Assembly: GCA_036924085.1 (NCBI GenBank)
Contig: JAVGWX010000005.1
Span: 81,706,666-81,770,665, forward strand
Origin: Ariolimax columbianus
Lineage: Eukaryota; Mollusca; Gastropoda; Stylommatophora; Arionidae
Reading direction: 5' to 3'
Length of the DNA stretch: 64,000 bases
Part shown: piece by piece, positions 45,126-58,107 of the stretch
Position numbering within the stretch: the first letter of the stretch is position 1
How the letters are laid out: each line of letters begins with the position of its first letter
Made by a program: the position numbers and the translations under genes
Notes under the pieces: generated by a model
What the model saw: the letters and a program-made list of their open reading frames with translations, nothing else
Databases searched by the model: none
What the model was told of the DNA's origin: nothing

Positions 45126-46479
45126 TTCTATATGTGGTCCATAGCATGGAAGTCCTTGTGAAGGCATCAAGTTTTCATAGAACGATTCATGTCTGGACTT
45201 GTTGAGACTTGACAGTCACGTGAATGTTTCAGCTGTTCTACCATAGGCCATAGAAGTCTTCATGTCTTTTCTTTGTGCCTTATGGTTTTTTCAGGATAGA
45301 GTAGCCATTCCAATGGCAAACCCTACATAGTCACCTTTTGTTGCATGCTTGTCAGGTTACAGAGCTACAATTCTTTGCTCCTATTATGGCCGTGATTACA
45401 CACAGGTATGTTGACCAGCTAGGATGATGTGGGTGTCTACTTTATTATCTGGGCAACCAGTTCTTAGTTGCTGCTGGTGTTCAGCCAGAATATTCCATGC
45501 ATCTTTCCTAGCCATTTTGTGTGCACAGATGACATCCATTATAGAAACATCTTCACAAATATGATATAATTGAAGGCGTACTGAAGTGCACAACTGACTT
45601 TGGGCAAGACGAATGGAAAAAGAGGTAGAATATATGTCAGACATTGTGAACATAGAACACGTCTTCCGCTTCCATCTTATGTTCTACTGTCATAATGGCA
45701 CAGTCGAGTTAAGTATATTTGTTATGTTAATCTTTGTTCTAATGATGTGTTAGCTGTTTAAATTGTGTAGATCTTTGTTCCTGATCAAGACCTTTCGGTT
45801 CTAGCATGGGTTTCTTTCATGTTGTCCGATACAGTATCTGAGCCATACGTGTCTATGTTTATTTACTCAGAATAAAGAACAGAACATTCCTAAAACATGT
45901 TCTTGGTGTAGCAGTGGCGCTATTCTTGTCTGTGTCACACATACAGACTCTTCTACAACAGAGAAGTTAGATATGCTATTAGCTGCTTCCTGCAACATAT
46001 CAGCAGAGTGAGAGGTCTTTTTCTCCTCTCCATCAATTCAGTCTTCTACCATCAAGAAGTTAAACGGTGCCCCTAGTCGACTTTGACAACATGCTCTCAG
46101 TATAGCAGTGACCTTATTCTCATCTGTCACACACAGAGCCTTTCAGAAATCTACTCCAGCACTGGAAATTGTGTAAATTATTCTTCTTTATTTGTCATCT
46201 TGAATATATGCCTTATAAATATTTATTTTAGCAAAAAAGTTATCTGTCCAATTTTAAATTGTCTAAAACAATTTACACTTTGTTAGTGGGTTTCATTTCT
46301 GCTGGCAGTTGTGTGACAAATGTAAACTAATTGAAAATGTTCGATATGTATATACAATTTATTATGACTTGTATGCTAATATTTAATGCACGATATACGT
46401 TGAACATAATTAACAGTACTTGTCAAGCCTTGGTGGTGCAGTCGAGAAGATTGTGTTGTGAAATGTTTATATAGAGATA
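45125..46479. other. Unassigned sequence
   Basis: A minus-strand 85-codon frame (45396-45653) has no recognisable motif. Nothing else was seen. Confidence 0.5.
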
Positions 46480-46930
46480 TTTCACATGAGTACACTCTGA
46501 ATGATCAGAAAATAGTTGACGGATCCTACATGAAAGCACACTGAATGATCATAGAAAGCCAACTGTGTGATCATTTAATGATGACTGCATGGTCAATGGA
46601 TGATCATACAATGACATATGAATGATCAATAGATGATTGATGGATGGTCAATGAATGATGAATGATTAACCAATGAACAGTATTTCTATGGTCAATGAAT
46701 GATGAATGAATGAACACTGAATGATTCCTAAATTAAAACTCAATAATTATGAAAAGACAAATGAAGACTCACTGAATGATCACTAAATATTCACTAAATG
46801 CACACTGATCACCTGCTGATTTCACACTAATTGTTTATTGATCACTTGCTGAATGCACACTAAATGTTCACTAAATGCCCAATTAAGGTCCTACTGAATG
46901 ATCACCATATGCCCATTGAATTCACACTGA
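46480..46930. repeat. Degenerate ATGATCAATGA-type repeat
   Basis: Irregular 12-22 bp units around GAATGATCA and CACTAAATG. Similar patches recur at 47650-47810. Confidence 0.75.
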
Positions 46931-48076
46931 ATTCATTTAATATGCAAAAAAATAATTTTAATTTAATTCATTTTCTAATTATTTCACACTGCTTTTTAAA
47001 TGTAATATTTTGATCCTACAACAAAATTTATATAATTGCAATTACAGTGATTAATTTAACACTTTTTTTAATGAATTGATGTGCAATATAACTCATTATT
47101 TTCTACATCATAAATGTAATGGTTTCGATCACTTTATTTATTAACATTTGTTTTCTAACCACTCTTATGAATTTGCAATGAATATAACATGCTATTTTTC
47201 TGCATAGCACATATAGTTACTGTGATCACTGAATGATAAATTAAACTCCTTTCTTCTGAAATCGAATGGAATATAATATGTTACTTTCCATAATAACATG
47301 TATATTAATAATGAGAATTCTTGCATTTTGATTATATATTTTTTTTAATACATATATTTTTTTCTTTCTTGCTTTCTTAAGGATTAACTTTTAATGTTTT
47401 GCTTTCATGATGAACACTGAATAAATGCATTTTAATGCTTGCTTTTAATTGTGTAACCACGTTTGCCTTCTGATTGCCAACCATTAACATTGCTTTCTTG
47501 GCATGATTATAGCTTTCCAAGGTTATTTTCAGTCAAGGCTATAATGGCTGGTTGAGTAGCCTTGTTCTAACACACTCCTCTCTTCTTGTTTCATTTTGAT
47601 CATTACACAGAATAGTTTGACATCTGACGCTGTATCCATTACAGCAAGACTGAATCAGTGAATGCCCATTGAATGATCAATGAATGATTGCTGAAAGGTC
47701 AACGATGAAGTCCTGAATAATCATTGATTGATCTTTGAAAGATTATTGCTTTAATGTGTGATCCAATGATTGAGCACTAAAAGATTAATGCATTAATTAA
47801 TAATACAACGATTAAAAAACTTCTTCAGCTCCTTGGGAACCATAGATCTTCAACAGATGAATGTCCAGTCATCAACTATTGACAAGTTTATATCTGTTGA
47901 ATCTTGTGTATCTGACTATAAAGAATTCACTTGGCGCTAAAAATCTCATCATGTGAAATGAATTACAACAGAAACCACAACTGTGAAGAGCATGCACTAT
48001 CGATTGCCAATTCATTAATCCCTCATTATTTTGGCTCGTACCAACTCAATCCCGTAGCAACTTTAATTGCACAAGA
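46930..48076. other. AT-rich unassigned sequence
   Basis: Very AT-rich, with a small ATGATC-type repeat patch at 47650-47810. Confidence 0.5.
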
Positions 48077-48432
48077 TTCTTCTTCTTCGTTCGTTCTCAA
48101 TCTCCCGCTACCAAACCCTGAAAGGGCTTAAGTAGCAGAATGTAGTCCAGAGAACGGAATGCGTTGTGTCGTAGTTTACAGCTTGACTGTGATATTTGCA
48201 CCTTTCGGTCCAACACATCTGACTTCAGCAAGCATTTTTTGAGTATCGGGTTAGCATCACTTATTCGATCCCTTCTCCTTAGCCAGCCTGCCCTGCTGCA
48301 GCCTGTTATCTAGGATCACCACGTGGAGGTGTAGAAGGGTCTTGGCAGCTTTGGTTCGCTGGCCCTGACGCTAGCAGTCAGCTATGGGTCGCTGACCACT
48401 GCAGCTTATGCGCTGCTCAGCATCTTGATCCC
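48077..48432 (-). mobile_element. SINE family A, near full-length copy 3
   Basis: Runs from a (TTC)4 tail to the 5' end GGGATCAAGATGCTGAGCAG read on the minus strand, the same terminus as the copy at 58108. No clear target duplication could be seen. The 66-residue frame crossing its edge is not a gene. Confidence 0.88.
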
Positions 48433-48584
48433 ACTGTGGAATGACTTCCTTTCTTTTGCATTTACTAATGGTAGGGCGATTAAAGTTGTTCTGACGGCCA
48501 GAAAATGAACATGACTAATGACTCTGACAACTATCAATTTTCCTATTTTCTTCTTTGATGCTAGTTCTGAACAGGATGGTGTCT

Positions 48585-48755
48585 CCTAGTTTAAAGCGAG
48601 GCTGCGATATCTGCACTTTTTGCCCAACACATCCTATTTCAGCAGAATGGTGTTTGCTTGGTTTGCCTTCCAACTGTTATCCCCATTCTATTAGCCATAC
48701 TGCACCAATGCAGCACTTTTTCCAGTGCCGTCTGATGCAAGAGGCCAACTAGCTA
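48585..48755 (-). mobile_element. Old diverged SINE family A fragment
   Basis: About 165 bp that align patchily with the middle of family A (TGCGATATCTGCACTTTT, CAACACATCCTATTTCAGCA). It is clearly older than the other copies. Confidence 0.5.
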
Positions 48756-49109
48756 GCTGCTGTCAATTCCTTCACTGTGCTGCATCTTCGACTGCAGTTA
48801 CGAGATAACTGACATTGATGTTCTATCAGTTACATTACTATAATCACCAGAGTCGTTTCAAGGGTCAGGAGAAAAGAGCCATTGTAACCCCAATTCACCA
48901 CAAACATGAATTAAAGGTGACTCAAAAAAAGGTTGCACTTAGAGTTATCAAACTGATGATGTAAAAAAAAAATATTGCTATTATAACCAATCACTACAGG
49001 AGCTCATATACAGGCTTCCTGTATAAGGACCAGTGGCAGATGAAACCTATGTTTTACATTGAAGTGACAATGTGAGTGATTGTAGGTGTTTGGAAACAGA
49101 CTTCATTTC

Positions 49110-49545
49110 AAAAGCAGCCAGCTGTGCTGGTGGTCTATGCCTGCCTGACATTGGAGAAAAGGGGCCAGCTGTGCTGGTGGTCTATGCCTGCCTGACATTG
49201 GAGAAAATGGGCCAGCTGTGCTGGTGGTCTATGCCTGCCTGACATTGGAGAAAATGGGCCAGCTGTGCTGGTGGTCTATGCCTGCCTGACATTGGAGAAA
49301 ATGGGCCAGCTGTGCTGGTGGTCTGTGCTTGACATTGGAGAAAATGGGCCAGCTGTGCTGGTAGTCTATGCTTGACATTGGAGAAAAGGGGCAGGCCAGC
49401 TGTGCTGGTGGTTAATGCTTGACATTGGAGAAAAGGGGCGGGCCAGCTGTGCTAGTGGTCTATGCTTGACATTGGTGGAAAAAATGGGGTCAGCTGTGCT
49501 GGTGGTCTATGCTTGACATTGGAGAAAAGGGGCTAAAATAGTTTA
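49110..49545. repeat. 47-bp minisatellite, nine copies
   Basis: Units with GGGCCAGCTGTGCTGGTGGT, CTATGCCTGCC and TGACATTGGAGAAAA. The right-hand units lose the GCC TGCC part and shorten to about 41 bp. Confidence 0.93.
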
Positions 49546-50054
49546 GCCACATCAAGAGAGTAAGCTGATCACACGGCTGTTGTCACAAACAGAGGCTTTT
49601 CTTTTTACAATCACCAGAAAAAAGTCAATATGTCGTAAGAGGGGAATAAATATAGCCACACATTGGGGCTGGTTATCACATTATATAAGTCCCATAGAAA
49701 GTCAATACATATGGGCAGGCGAACATTTTATGACGTGGCATGCATTTCATGATGATCTGAACTCGACCTGAGGCTGAAAAGGTTGATTGAGGATTGCATG
49801 ATTTCCGACTGTTTATACTAGCATTTCAGAATCGTTTATCGTGGAGAAAAAAACCCTTTCAATAAATTTCAGGTCATAGGGAACACTAGTATGGTAACTA
49901 TGACACCCATAGCTCAGGGCACATGATCAGTAATGTGTAAATGCCACTATCAAATAACAACTGCTCCCCATCTTTTTTAATTGGTCTTTTAAAAATGTTA
50001 TCAACCAATCAATAAAAATCATTCAACCCCGTTCTGAACATTGGTCTTCAACAA

Positions 50055-50290
50055 ATAGTCGCCTGGTGCGTCTATCTACGTCATCTGTTGAAACGCTGTC
50101 TTTGACTGTCCAGAAACCTTGCTGTTTGCCTCCACATCTCATCTCCAGGTGTGCCTTGGTCTGTCCATATGCCTTTTCTCACTGGGTACTCACATTCTGG
50201 AGAACAGTAACTGCCTATGAATGGTAGCAATGTCCTTCCTCAATACATGACCAATCCAGCCTCAACGCCTGATTATCAATTGACCCTTGA
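50055..50290 (-). pseudogene. LINE C-terminal fragment
   Basis: Minus-strand translation reads WIGHVLRKDIATIHRQLLFS and, after a stop, KRHMDRPRHTW, the GHVLR and GRPxxTW pair typical of LINE ORF2 C-termini. Confidence 0.65.
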
Positions 50291-50464
50291 CCGGACTTTG
50301 CTACAGGTGTACGTTAGTAATATTGTCATAACTTTTTTTTTAAATTCGAGTAGAAAATATAGCTCATAAGATGTTTATTAACATAGCAGGTTGCCCGGTT
50401 TCCATCACAACTGGCAGCAACTTTTTAAAAAAAACTATATGAATTGTTATTCAATGTGATTTCT

Positions 50465-50705
50465 CGTAGAACTTTAAAGGGCTTTTTGTGTCACTTAACT
50501 TCAAAGGTCTGTTTGTGTGTCACAGAACTTTAAGGGCTTTTTGTGACTAAAAATTTCAAGAAGTTACTTGATGTGGCGAACTTTGAAAGGCGTTTCGCGG
50601 CACATAACTTCAAAAATGCTTTTTTCTGGCACATGACTTCAAAAAGCTTTTACAAACAAACTTCAAACAGCTTTTTATGACACGTGACTTCAAAAAACCT
50701 TTTGC
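50465..50705. repeat. Degenerate ~30-bp repeat
   Basis: Units around CACATAACTTCAAAAAGCTT. Confidence 0.75.
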
Positions 50706-51274
50706 TACGCAGAACACTGGTTGAGAATCTTAGGCTTAAACAAAGACTAATTTTTGCAGCTGTTCTCGTGACTTTGTTTACGAGTTAGCAGGATGCTTAT
50801 CATCTCCTGCAATTAGGCAGTCCCCTCATGCAATAAAGTATCTAACACTTCATCCCTGACCATAGCACCTACAGCAACACTATCTTTGCTCACAACAGCA
50901 AGGAACAAACTAATCCACAGATATCGTAATACAAAGTCGCCAACAGTTCACCCCCCCCCCCCACACACACCCTCCCCACCGACAATCTCAACTTAGAACA
51001 ATATTTTTGCCCTCGACTGCCACACCTCACAAAAACAAAGACTGCTCAATTGCGACTTTAACATTTCATCCGCGCCCGCTATATCTGCCATGGAACTATT
51101 TTTAATACTGGTTACCACACCGTGAGAAAGCGATAACTGTTTCAATGAAATCTCATAGACATCTCCAACCGACAAGTGTCCTCCTTGAGACCATATAAAC
51201 CTCTGATCACCCCTTCTCCCTCACCACCACCTCACAAAGACGTCATCCCCCAACCGACAGTAGACCCCTAAGAG

Positions 51275-51917
51275 CAGGGCTTGACAAATTTTAGCGTGGC
51301 TCACCAGTCAGTCAAAAATTTCACCAGACAGCATGGTCGGACTACATTCATACGATTGATTAATTCATCATTATTTATAAATAGCAATGCGTACCAAAAC
51401 AAAATATATTGTATTACTTACACAGTATTGACCTATTTCTTCTTAAGAAAAAATGCGCTGCTGTTAGAGGCATGGCGTTTGTGTCCTTGAACATGCTTGG
51501 TAGTTTTAACACTGTTGTACCATTTATCGATGGCTTTAGTTAGTTTTACGGAGCCGCGTAGCGCAGTGGTTAGCGAGCTGCTGGCTTCGCATCTGAGTGG
51601 TTCCCAATGACGGGGAAATGTTCATTTTCAAACCGCAACAGCTCCCAATTCGACCCAGCCTTAAATGCAGTAATGCTATGGGTTACTTTACTTTTTTTTT
51701 AGTAAGTTTAAATTGTAATATTGAAAGTCTATTTAGATTCATCACCATAAGCTAGCTTATGTACAATCTATTTAAACTGTAATATCATTAATAATCGTGC
51801 GAGAGTCCTTATGTAGTGAAGATTAATAACGTAATTAACAATTAGAAACGGATATTTTTTTTACTCGTCAAGGAACTATTTTTCCTCGTCACAGACGAGC
51901 GCTTTTGTGAAGCCCTG
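51275..51917. mobile_element. hAT-type MITE inserted in a minisatellite
   Basis: A 643-bp element with terminal inverted repeats CAGGGCTTGACAAA and CAGGGCTTCACAAA (one mismatch), the hAT terminal form. The flanking 8-mers are CCTAAGAG and CTTATGAT. The target is a tandem repeat whose empty unit reads CCTAAGAGACCATATGAAC, and the right flank resumes at TCCATAT, so the right 8-mer is a diverged duplication. There is no transposase. A SINE (51549-51697) lies inside. The 69-residue ORF at its left end is not a gene. Confidence 0.78.
51549..51697 (+). mobile_element. tRNA-derived SINE family E, nested in a hAT MITE
   Basis: The head GGAGCCGCGTAGCGCAGTGG with TTAGCGAGCTGC resembles a tRNA 5' half. 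A box B remnant (GTGGTTCCCAAT) follows, then a short body and a T-rich end. A near-perfect duplication flanks it (TTTAGTTAGTTTTA at 51535-51548 against TTTAGTAAGTTTA at 51698-51710). Confidence 0.75.
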
Positions 51918-52394
51918 CTTATGATTCCATATATACGTCTGATCCCACCCATCCCCACTACTTCACAAAGACGTCATCCCAAACTGACAGTAGTACCCCT
52001 ATGAGATCATATGAACGTCTGATCCCACCCATTCCCACCACCTCACAAAGACGTAATCCCAAACTGACAGTAGTATCCCTAAGAGACCATATGAACGTCT
52101 GATCACATCCCTCTCCCCCGTCCTCAGGCCCACTTCACACTAACGTCAGCCCCAAAAGACAAAAGTATCCATTAGGAATCCATACGGACCTCTGATCTCC
52201 CCCCTCTTCCCCTCTACATAGCCTCACAAAAGCGTTATCCCCTACAGACAATACTATTCACTATGAGTTTTGGGCCCACATGAACCTCTGACCACCCCCT
52301 CCCCACACACACAACCAACCCAACCCCACAAAGTGCCATCCCAAACTGACAGTAGTATCCACGTTGAAACCTCTGATCATCCCTTCCCCCAAAC

Positions 52395-53030
52395 TCCACT
52401 CCACCCCACAAAACAGAGACATGACTTACAATGAACATCACAGCACCTGTCCCCATGTGCAGTATCTGGTTTCGCCCCTCCATCCGCACCCCACAAAACA
52501 GCGACATGACTCACAATGAACATCACAGCACCTGTCCCCATGTGCAGTCTCTGATTGCGCTCCCACCCCACAAAACAGAGACATGACTCACAATGAACAT
52601 CACAGCACCTGTCCCCATGTGCAGTCTCTGATTGCGCTCCCACCCCACAAAACAGAGACATGACTCACAATGAACATCACAGCACCTGTCCCCATGTGCA
52701 GTCTCTGATTGCGCTCCCACCCCACAAAACAGAGACATGACTCACAATGAACATAACAGCACCTGTCCCCATATGCAGTATCTGGTTGCGCCCCTCCATC
52801 CGCACCCCACAAAACAGAGACATGACTCACAATGAACATCACAGCACCTGTCCCCATGTGCAGTCTCTGATTGCGCTCCCACCCCACAAAACAGGGACAT
52901 GACTCACAATGAACATCACAACACCTGTCCCCATGTGCAGTCTCTGATTGCGCTCCCACCCCACAAAACAGGGACATGACTCACAATGAACATCACAACA
53001 CCTGTCCCCATGTGCAGTATCTGATTACCC
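52395..53030. repeat. 77-bp minisatellite, eight copies
   Basis: Units with ACATGACTCACAATGAACAT, CACAGCACCTGTCCCCATGT and TGATTGCGCTCCCACCCC. Cysteine-rich minus-strand frames (up to 125 codons) are shadows. Confidence 0.94.
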
Positions 53031-53704
53031 CACCTTGGAAAACGTCTTCTCGAATTGCATTATCTGCAATGGGAACTACCTTTATCCCATTATCTGAAAT
53101 CTGAAAATTATTTCTATTATTTTTCCCTCTAGATTTCATGATTAATTAGATTTCATGATTAATATTGCCTTCCTGTTGTTATTTGCATATATGGTATTTA
53201 GCGCACATAAACGTGTACATATTTCTATAACTGTATATACTCATTTATGGAGACTGAAAAGTTTTCATTTGCTCATTAATGTTTGATTTACCTTCCATTT
53301 TTACTTCTTCAGCGTTGTGTACATTTTTCTACTCGAGTCCTAGACCCTATTTTTTTTAATAGTCTGCAATACGAGCTTCCGATATTCCAATGATCCATTG
53401 TTATCTCGACCTTCCTACACTCTGTAGTGGAACAAGATAATTATTTCTACTTGGTAGTTGTTTCGAGTGATACTCGAGAAATATGTATAGTGATCCATCA
53501 AACTTGCTCTCATAGAACAACATACACCTAAATATGCCTCTAACAAAATAGCTTCTGATAATAGCTCATGGCAAATGGCCTTCGAAAATTTAGCTCTTGA
53601 CAAAATATAGCTCTTGACAAAATCGCCACTGACAAAACAACTGCCCAGGGCAGTTTGACGGTTGTTTGGTATAGGCCTATTCTACTGTGGAGATTGATAT
53701 AAGA
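53030..53704. other. Unassigned sequence
   Basis: Nothing recognised apart from a short AGATTTCATGATTAAT duplication near 53140. Confidence 0.5.
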
Positions 53705-53850
53705 TTGATTTATATCTAATTTTTGTTTGTTGATTGATTGATATTTTCTTGTTTGTTGATTGATTGATCGATATTTTTTTATTTGTTGATTGATTGATCG
53801 ATATTTTCTTGTTTGTTGATTGATCGATATTTTCTTGTTTGTTGATTCAT
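53705..53850. repeat. ~30-bp array
   Basis: Five units of TTGTTTGTTGATTGATTGAT and CGATATTTTC. Confidence 0.9.
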
Positions 53851-54677
53851 CTGTTAGCTCCAAAGGAAGTATAGCGTCACCCTAATAAGACGCCTGTATC
53901 CGTGCATTTGTATTGGCAGTTTAAATAGCAATGGTTTCACACGATAAGGTTGCTATTCCCATGCACAATCTTTTTAGTTACCTTTTACAACATGCTTAGA
54001 AAGTTAAATCCTAATTAAAGAAGTTCCATAACATTTAAGGTCTTGAACCTCGGCTGCCTAATCCCAGTGGTCTCAAATGTGGACCTCGTTTTGGCACATC
54101 GAGACCTACCAGGCCTTATCATGTAGCCTACAACGTGAGTAGATATCACAATGTGCTATCGAGGATGAAGACTTCAAGACGTCATTTTACTAAACCTCAA
54201 CATTTCCGTTGAATGTAGTGATGTGGCCTGTTCACTTCCTTGCTGCGTTTCCTTTAATTCCCTAACAGTCATGTAGGCACCCATTTATGATTCAAAACTG
54301 GGTCTAATGGAGCAGAGTAGGAAGGACACCCACAAACTCTCCTGGCATCATTATCTAGTGTCTAACAGTAGATCACTCAAGAAAACTGGCGTAAAACAAC
54401 AGATAGTTGCAGCCCTTCCTTAACCACAGCAAAACTGAAGAAAATAGTACATATAATCGCACTGAATGTAATCTTTCTTACGCATTCCTTATTTGTGTTA
54501 CTTGCCCATTACTAACACCTAATATTATTATACACACTACTACTACGGTTGCATATATATGGGTTTACAAATACCTTTTCTCTTGTTGCTGTTTTTATCA
54601 ATACTAGTCTTATTACTACTCTTGTTATTAATTACTCGAACGCATAACGTTAATTTGCAATTTATATTTCTCTAACA
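53850..54677. other. Unassigned sequence
   Basis: A CAGTGGTCTCAAATGTGG at about 54067 resembles a hAT end, but no partner was found. Confidence 0.45.
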
Positions 54678-55134
54678 CAGTGGTTCTCAACCTTTTGCCC
54701 CATGCACCATTTTCGCATTATGTACGAATCTCATTTCTCCCGTTCCGAGATTGTCCGACTTAAAAAGTGCATTCCAAATTATACGTATATAATATTACAA
54801 ATCGTTTATTTTGTATATATTAGTAAATATACGTTAACTTTTATTATTTTTATAGTGTTTTACAAATTTAATAGCAATAGAAAATGTTGATGGATTTTAA
54901 AACTTAAATAAAAGTACTTTAAAAAGATATTAATAGCTAAATACTGAACAGTCTAAACCGAAATGTACTTTAAGAAACAAAATGTTCAAAAGAATGACAA
55001 TGCATTGTAATCCAGTTTATTCATATGAAGAATATAGTCAATGAGAAACCTGTGATTATTTTTCCTCAACAGTTCTTGGATACACGGAGGAGTGCTTGAA
55101 AGGGCACAACATAGATCATTTTCAACATCTAGTC

Positions 55135-55372
55135 TATATAACAAAGTTGGAAACACTTCCTTTCAATTGTAACAGAGTAGAAAACCCTTTCTTTCACTTG
55201 TAACAGAATTGAAAACAATCCTTGAACTTGTAACATATTTGAAAACCCTTCATTCCAATTGTAACAGAGTTTAAAAACCCTCCTTCATTTCACTTGTAAC
55301 TGAGTTGGAAAACACTTCCTTTCACTTGTAACAGAGTTGGAAAAGACTTCCTTTCACTTCTAACAGAGTGTG
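55135..55372. repeat. ~32-bp array inside the hAT relic
   Basis: About eight units of TAACAGAGTTGGAAAACACT and TCCTTTCACTTG. Confidence 0.88.
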
Positions 55373-55790
55373 TTTAAGGCCAGAGCCTGACGATGGATCA
55401 TATAATGAATACCTTTCACCTTCAGAGTGTGCCAGTTCACACTGACTTTAAATCCTGATTCTGTTCTTAACATAGCTGGTGATCTACCTGTACAGTACCT
55501 ACAGACATTACCCCATACAAGACTTTCTGATTCAAAGAAATATTTAAATTTTTCAAAAATATCTTGGAACCTTTGCAGACGTTTCAATAGGACAATAAAG
55601 CAGAAACTTCTCTTTCATTGGACCTGAGTGAACATATCTAACAAAACACCGGCACACGGGAACACAGTCAATTCATCAAGTTCAAATAATCAAAATGCTG
55701 CAGACTTGATATCCTGTACACCAAGATCCTCGATGTCTAAGGCCAAGTCGCTGATTTTCTATTGGTCAGTACTATAATGATATTAAAACT
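55360..55790 (-). pseudogene. hAT transposase relic (ZBED5-like middle domain)
   Basis: The frame 55360-55587 reads CRYCTGRSPAMLRTESGFK and IHYMIHRQALALNTL, matching the conserved CTDGAPAMLGxxSGF and HCxxHRQALAxKTL blocks of hAT transposases. Upstream residues in other frames (LDELT, an LDEST-like block) support a decayed RNase H-like catalytic domain. The aspartate of the CTDG motif is replaced by glycine. Confidence 0.78.
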
Positions 55791-56339
55791 GCTTCAAGTT
55801 TAAAAAAATCTTTTTCATTTCCCGAAACAGTTACCACCATATTGAGAGCCCGAAGGTTAGATCAAAGCTTCCTCAATTGTAAAATAAAATCTAGGGTTTC
55901 CTAATTTTAACAGAACTGAGTGACATAAAGGATATGTTGTCACACTACAACAAAGTGTGATATTCTGTAGCTTTTGTACATTTTGTAGAATTGTAGCTCT
56001 TAGAAAGATCAATATTCCAACAGATTGAGTCCGTTGTACCAATTCCCTCTTTGAAACCTTTAATTTGTCCCTGGTTGAGAGCCCCTGCTCAACATTTTAA
56101 CGCTGTATTTTTGATTTTTTAAACAATACTTTTGCATATAATTAACATGTTTGACTTGATTTTGTTAACACTCAATACATTTATTTAATAAACTCACCTT
56201 TTTTTTAAATTTATATCTCTTAAAATGAGTTTGTGTTTGCTTTTGTGAGAGTCCCTGTAAGTTTAAATTTAGCACACACTTCACATGCCATTCTGTAGTA
56301 GGATCTAAGAGACTGCCTTGACTTCTCGCTAAACACCCA

Positions 56340-56665
56340 CAAATCTCGTACAGTAAGGTTGATATCATTTCTCATCAAACATACACAAACTGAGACCTCG
56401 TACAGTAAGGTTGATATCATTTCTCATCAAACATACACAAACTGAGACCTCGTACAGTAAGGTTGCTATCGTTTCTCATCAAACATACACAAACTGAGAT
56501 CTCGTACAGTAAGGTTGCTATCGTTTCTCATCAAACATACACAAACTGAGATCTCGTACAGTAAGGTTGCTATCGTTTCTCATCAAACATACACAAACTG
56601 AGATCTCGTACAGTAAGGTCGCTATCGTTTCTCATCAAACATACACAAACTGAGATCTAGTACAG
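56340..56665. repeat. 52-bp minisatellite, six copies
   Basis: Units with CTCGTACAGTAAGGTTGCTA and CTCATCAAACATACACAAAC, between the two hAT elements. Confidence 0.93.
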
Positions 56666-57649
56666 GAAGAAGTCTATCACTTCATCTACAACGGCAACGT
56701 CTGTTATTGAAATTCCTTAACACTAGTCAAACTTCTAAAATGTAGTTATTGTATAATAAAGGCTCCAATTGGTCATCCCGACAATGGCGGCGTCACAAGG
56801 TAGGTACAGGTGTGATACCACTATAGCGGCGACTTCAAAACGAATGTTTATACCGGCAGTTCTCAACCTGTGGTTCGAGACCCTTCGGGGATCCATGAAG
56901 ACTTGAAGAAAACTTGTACCTTTTAAATCAGAATTTCAATTGAAAAACATAAACAATTGAAAGATAGATACAAGGACAAATACAACAGAAGTGAATTTAG
57001 AAAACGTTCATACAAATATATAAATGATTAAAGAAACTCCTGTGTGATAATTTCAGCAGAATAGGGCAGGTGACTGGACATCACAGAAGGCATATCGCCG
57101 CCGGGGCGAATTTTCAAAGGATGCAGACCAGAGTGAGTCACAATTTCTGATGGGAAAATTCATAAAAGTTGTCTGTAGTCGGAGAAATTTGAGGCAGAGG
57201 GTTGATTGGTTGTGGTCTAGATTACTAGAAGAATGAAAATTGATTAGGCGATTGGCTGCGACGATCTTGGAAAAGATAGAATAAATAATGTCGCTTTGAA
57301 TTTAGCTAAAATACGTTTTTGATGAGCCTCAGGAAGATATTAAAACTCAAACGTATTGATAATGAAGATAGGGGTACATCCTGTTTAATGCACAGCGAAT
57401 TGTTTAAAGTCATCTTAAAAAGCATTTCCCTTAAAGCAAGGATTATATATCGATTGGCTTCACTAGTGTGAGTTATGATTCGACATATTGTCAAACGAGA
57501 CCATGAAACCAACAAAATAGCTAAGATATCCAGAAAGAAAACATGGCTCAAAAAGCAGATTTTTTCTAAAGTTTTGGGAAAGAAAGAAACGGTTTTACAA
57601 AAATACTGCAACTGGTTGCAACAACGAAACTGCAGTGAGTGCATCATTT

Positions 57650-57906
57650 AAACAACAATTTTTTTTTGCGTTTGCCTTATTTATCAAATTCCCAAGGCGG
57701 TGTGCGTTGCACTGTGGTTTTTATTTTGCGCCTGTCGGCCCTTTGCATCCGACTTCAGCATGCATTTTATGTAAGGGTCTGCTTCCTCCTGCATTTTTTT
57801 AAGGGTTTGCATCCTCGGGGTAACGGCCGGTGCTGTGATGAGGATCGAACCCGGCACCTTCGGGTTGTGAGCCGTGCCACTTAACCACTAGACCACGCCG
57901 TCCTCT
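57650..57906 (-). mobile_element. tRNA-derived SINE family B, copy 3, nested in a hAT element
   Basis: A 257-bp minus-strand insertion with a 14-bp duplication differing at one base (TGAGTGCATCATTT at 57636-57649, TGAGTGGATCATTT at 57907-57920). Its head shows TAGTGGTTAAGTGGCACGGC and box B GGGTTCGATCC, the best preserved of the three copies. Confidence 0.92.
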
Positions 57907-58107
57907 TGAGTGGATCATTTGAATTTGCTCAACTAATAGAAAGAACAGGAAAACCTACACAATAGCATAAGAACTTTTATTACCAGCTGAAAAAAAATCA
58001 TGTTTCTGCATTTATCAACGAAAAAGCAGTCTTTGTCAAATGATACTGTTAAGAAGATAATTTATGGTTTGTCAGCCAATATCAGGAACTGTTATTAGAA
58101 AGAGTTT

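Larger units (their letters stand above)
51175..52330. repeat. Degenerate ~90-bp tandem repeat, split by the hAT MITE
   Basis: Units with GAGACCATATGAACGTCTGA, CACCTCACAAAGACGTCATC and CCAAACTGACAGTAGTA. The MITE occupies 51275-51917. Confidence 0.85.
54678..56087 (-). mobile_element. hAT (ZBED5-like) element, internally deleted
   Basis: 1,410 bp with 15-bp inverted ends CAGTGGTTCTCAACC (left) and CAGGGGCTCTCAACC (right, minus strand). The flanking 8-mers CTCTAACA and CTCAACAT match with a one-base shift. The minus strand encodes the middle of a ZBED5/FAM200-type hAT transposase. A 32-bp array (55135-55372) occupies the 3' side. Confidence 0.82.

Noticed and set aside
52235..52977. Cysteine-rich minus-strand proteins
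   Set aside because: Shadows of the 77-bp minisatellite; no signal or unique domain.
54067..54085. Another hAT end (CAGTGGTCTCAAATGTGG)
   Set aside because: No inverted partner, duplication or transposase could be paired with it.
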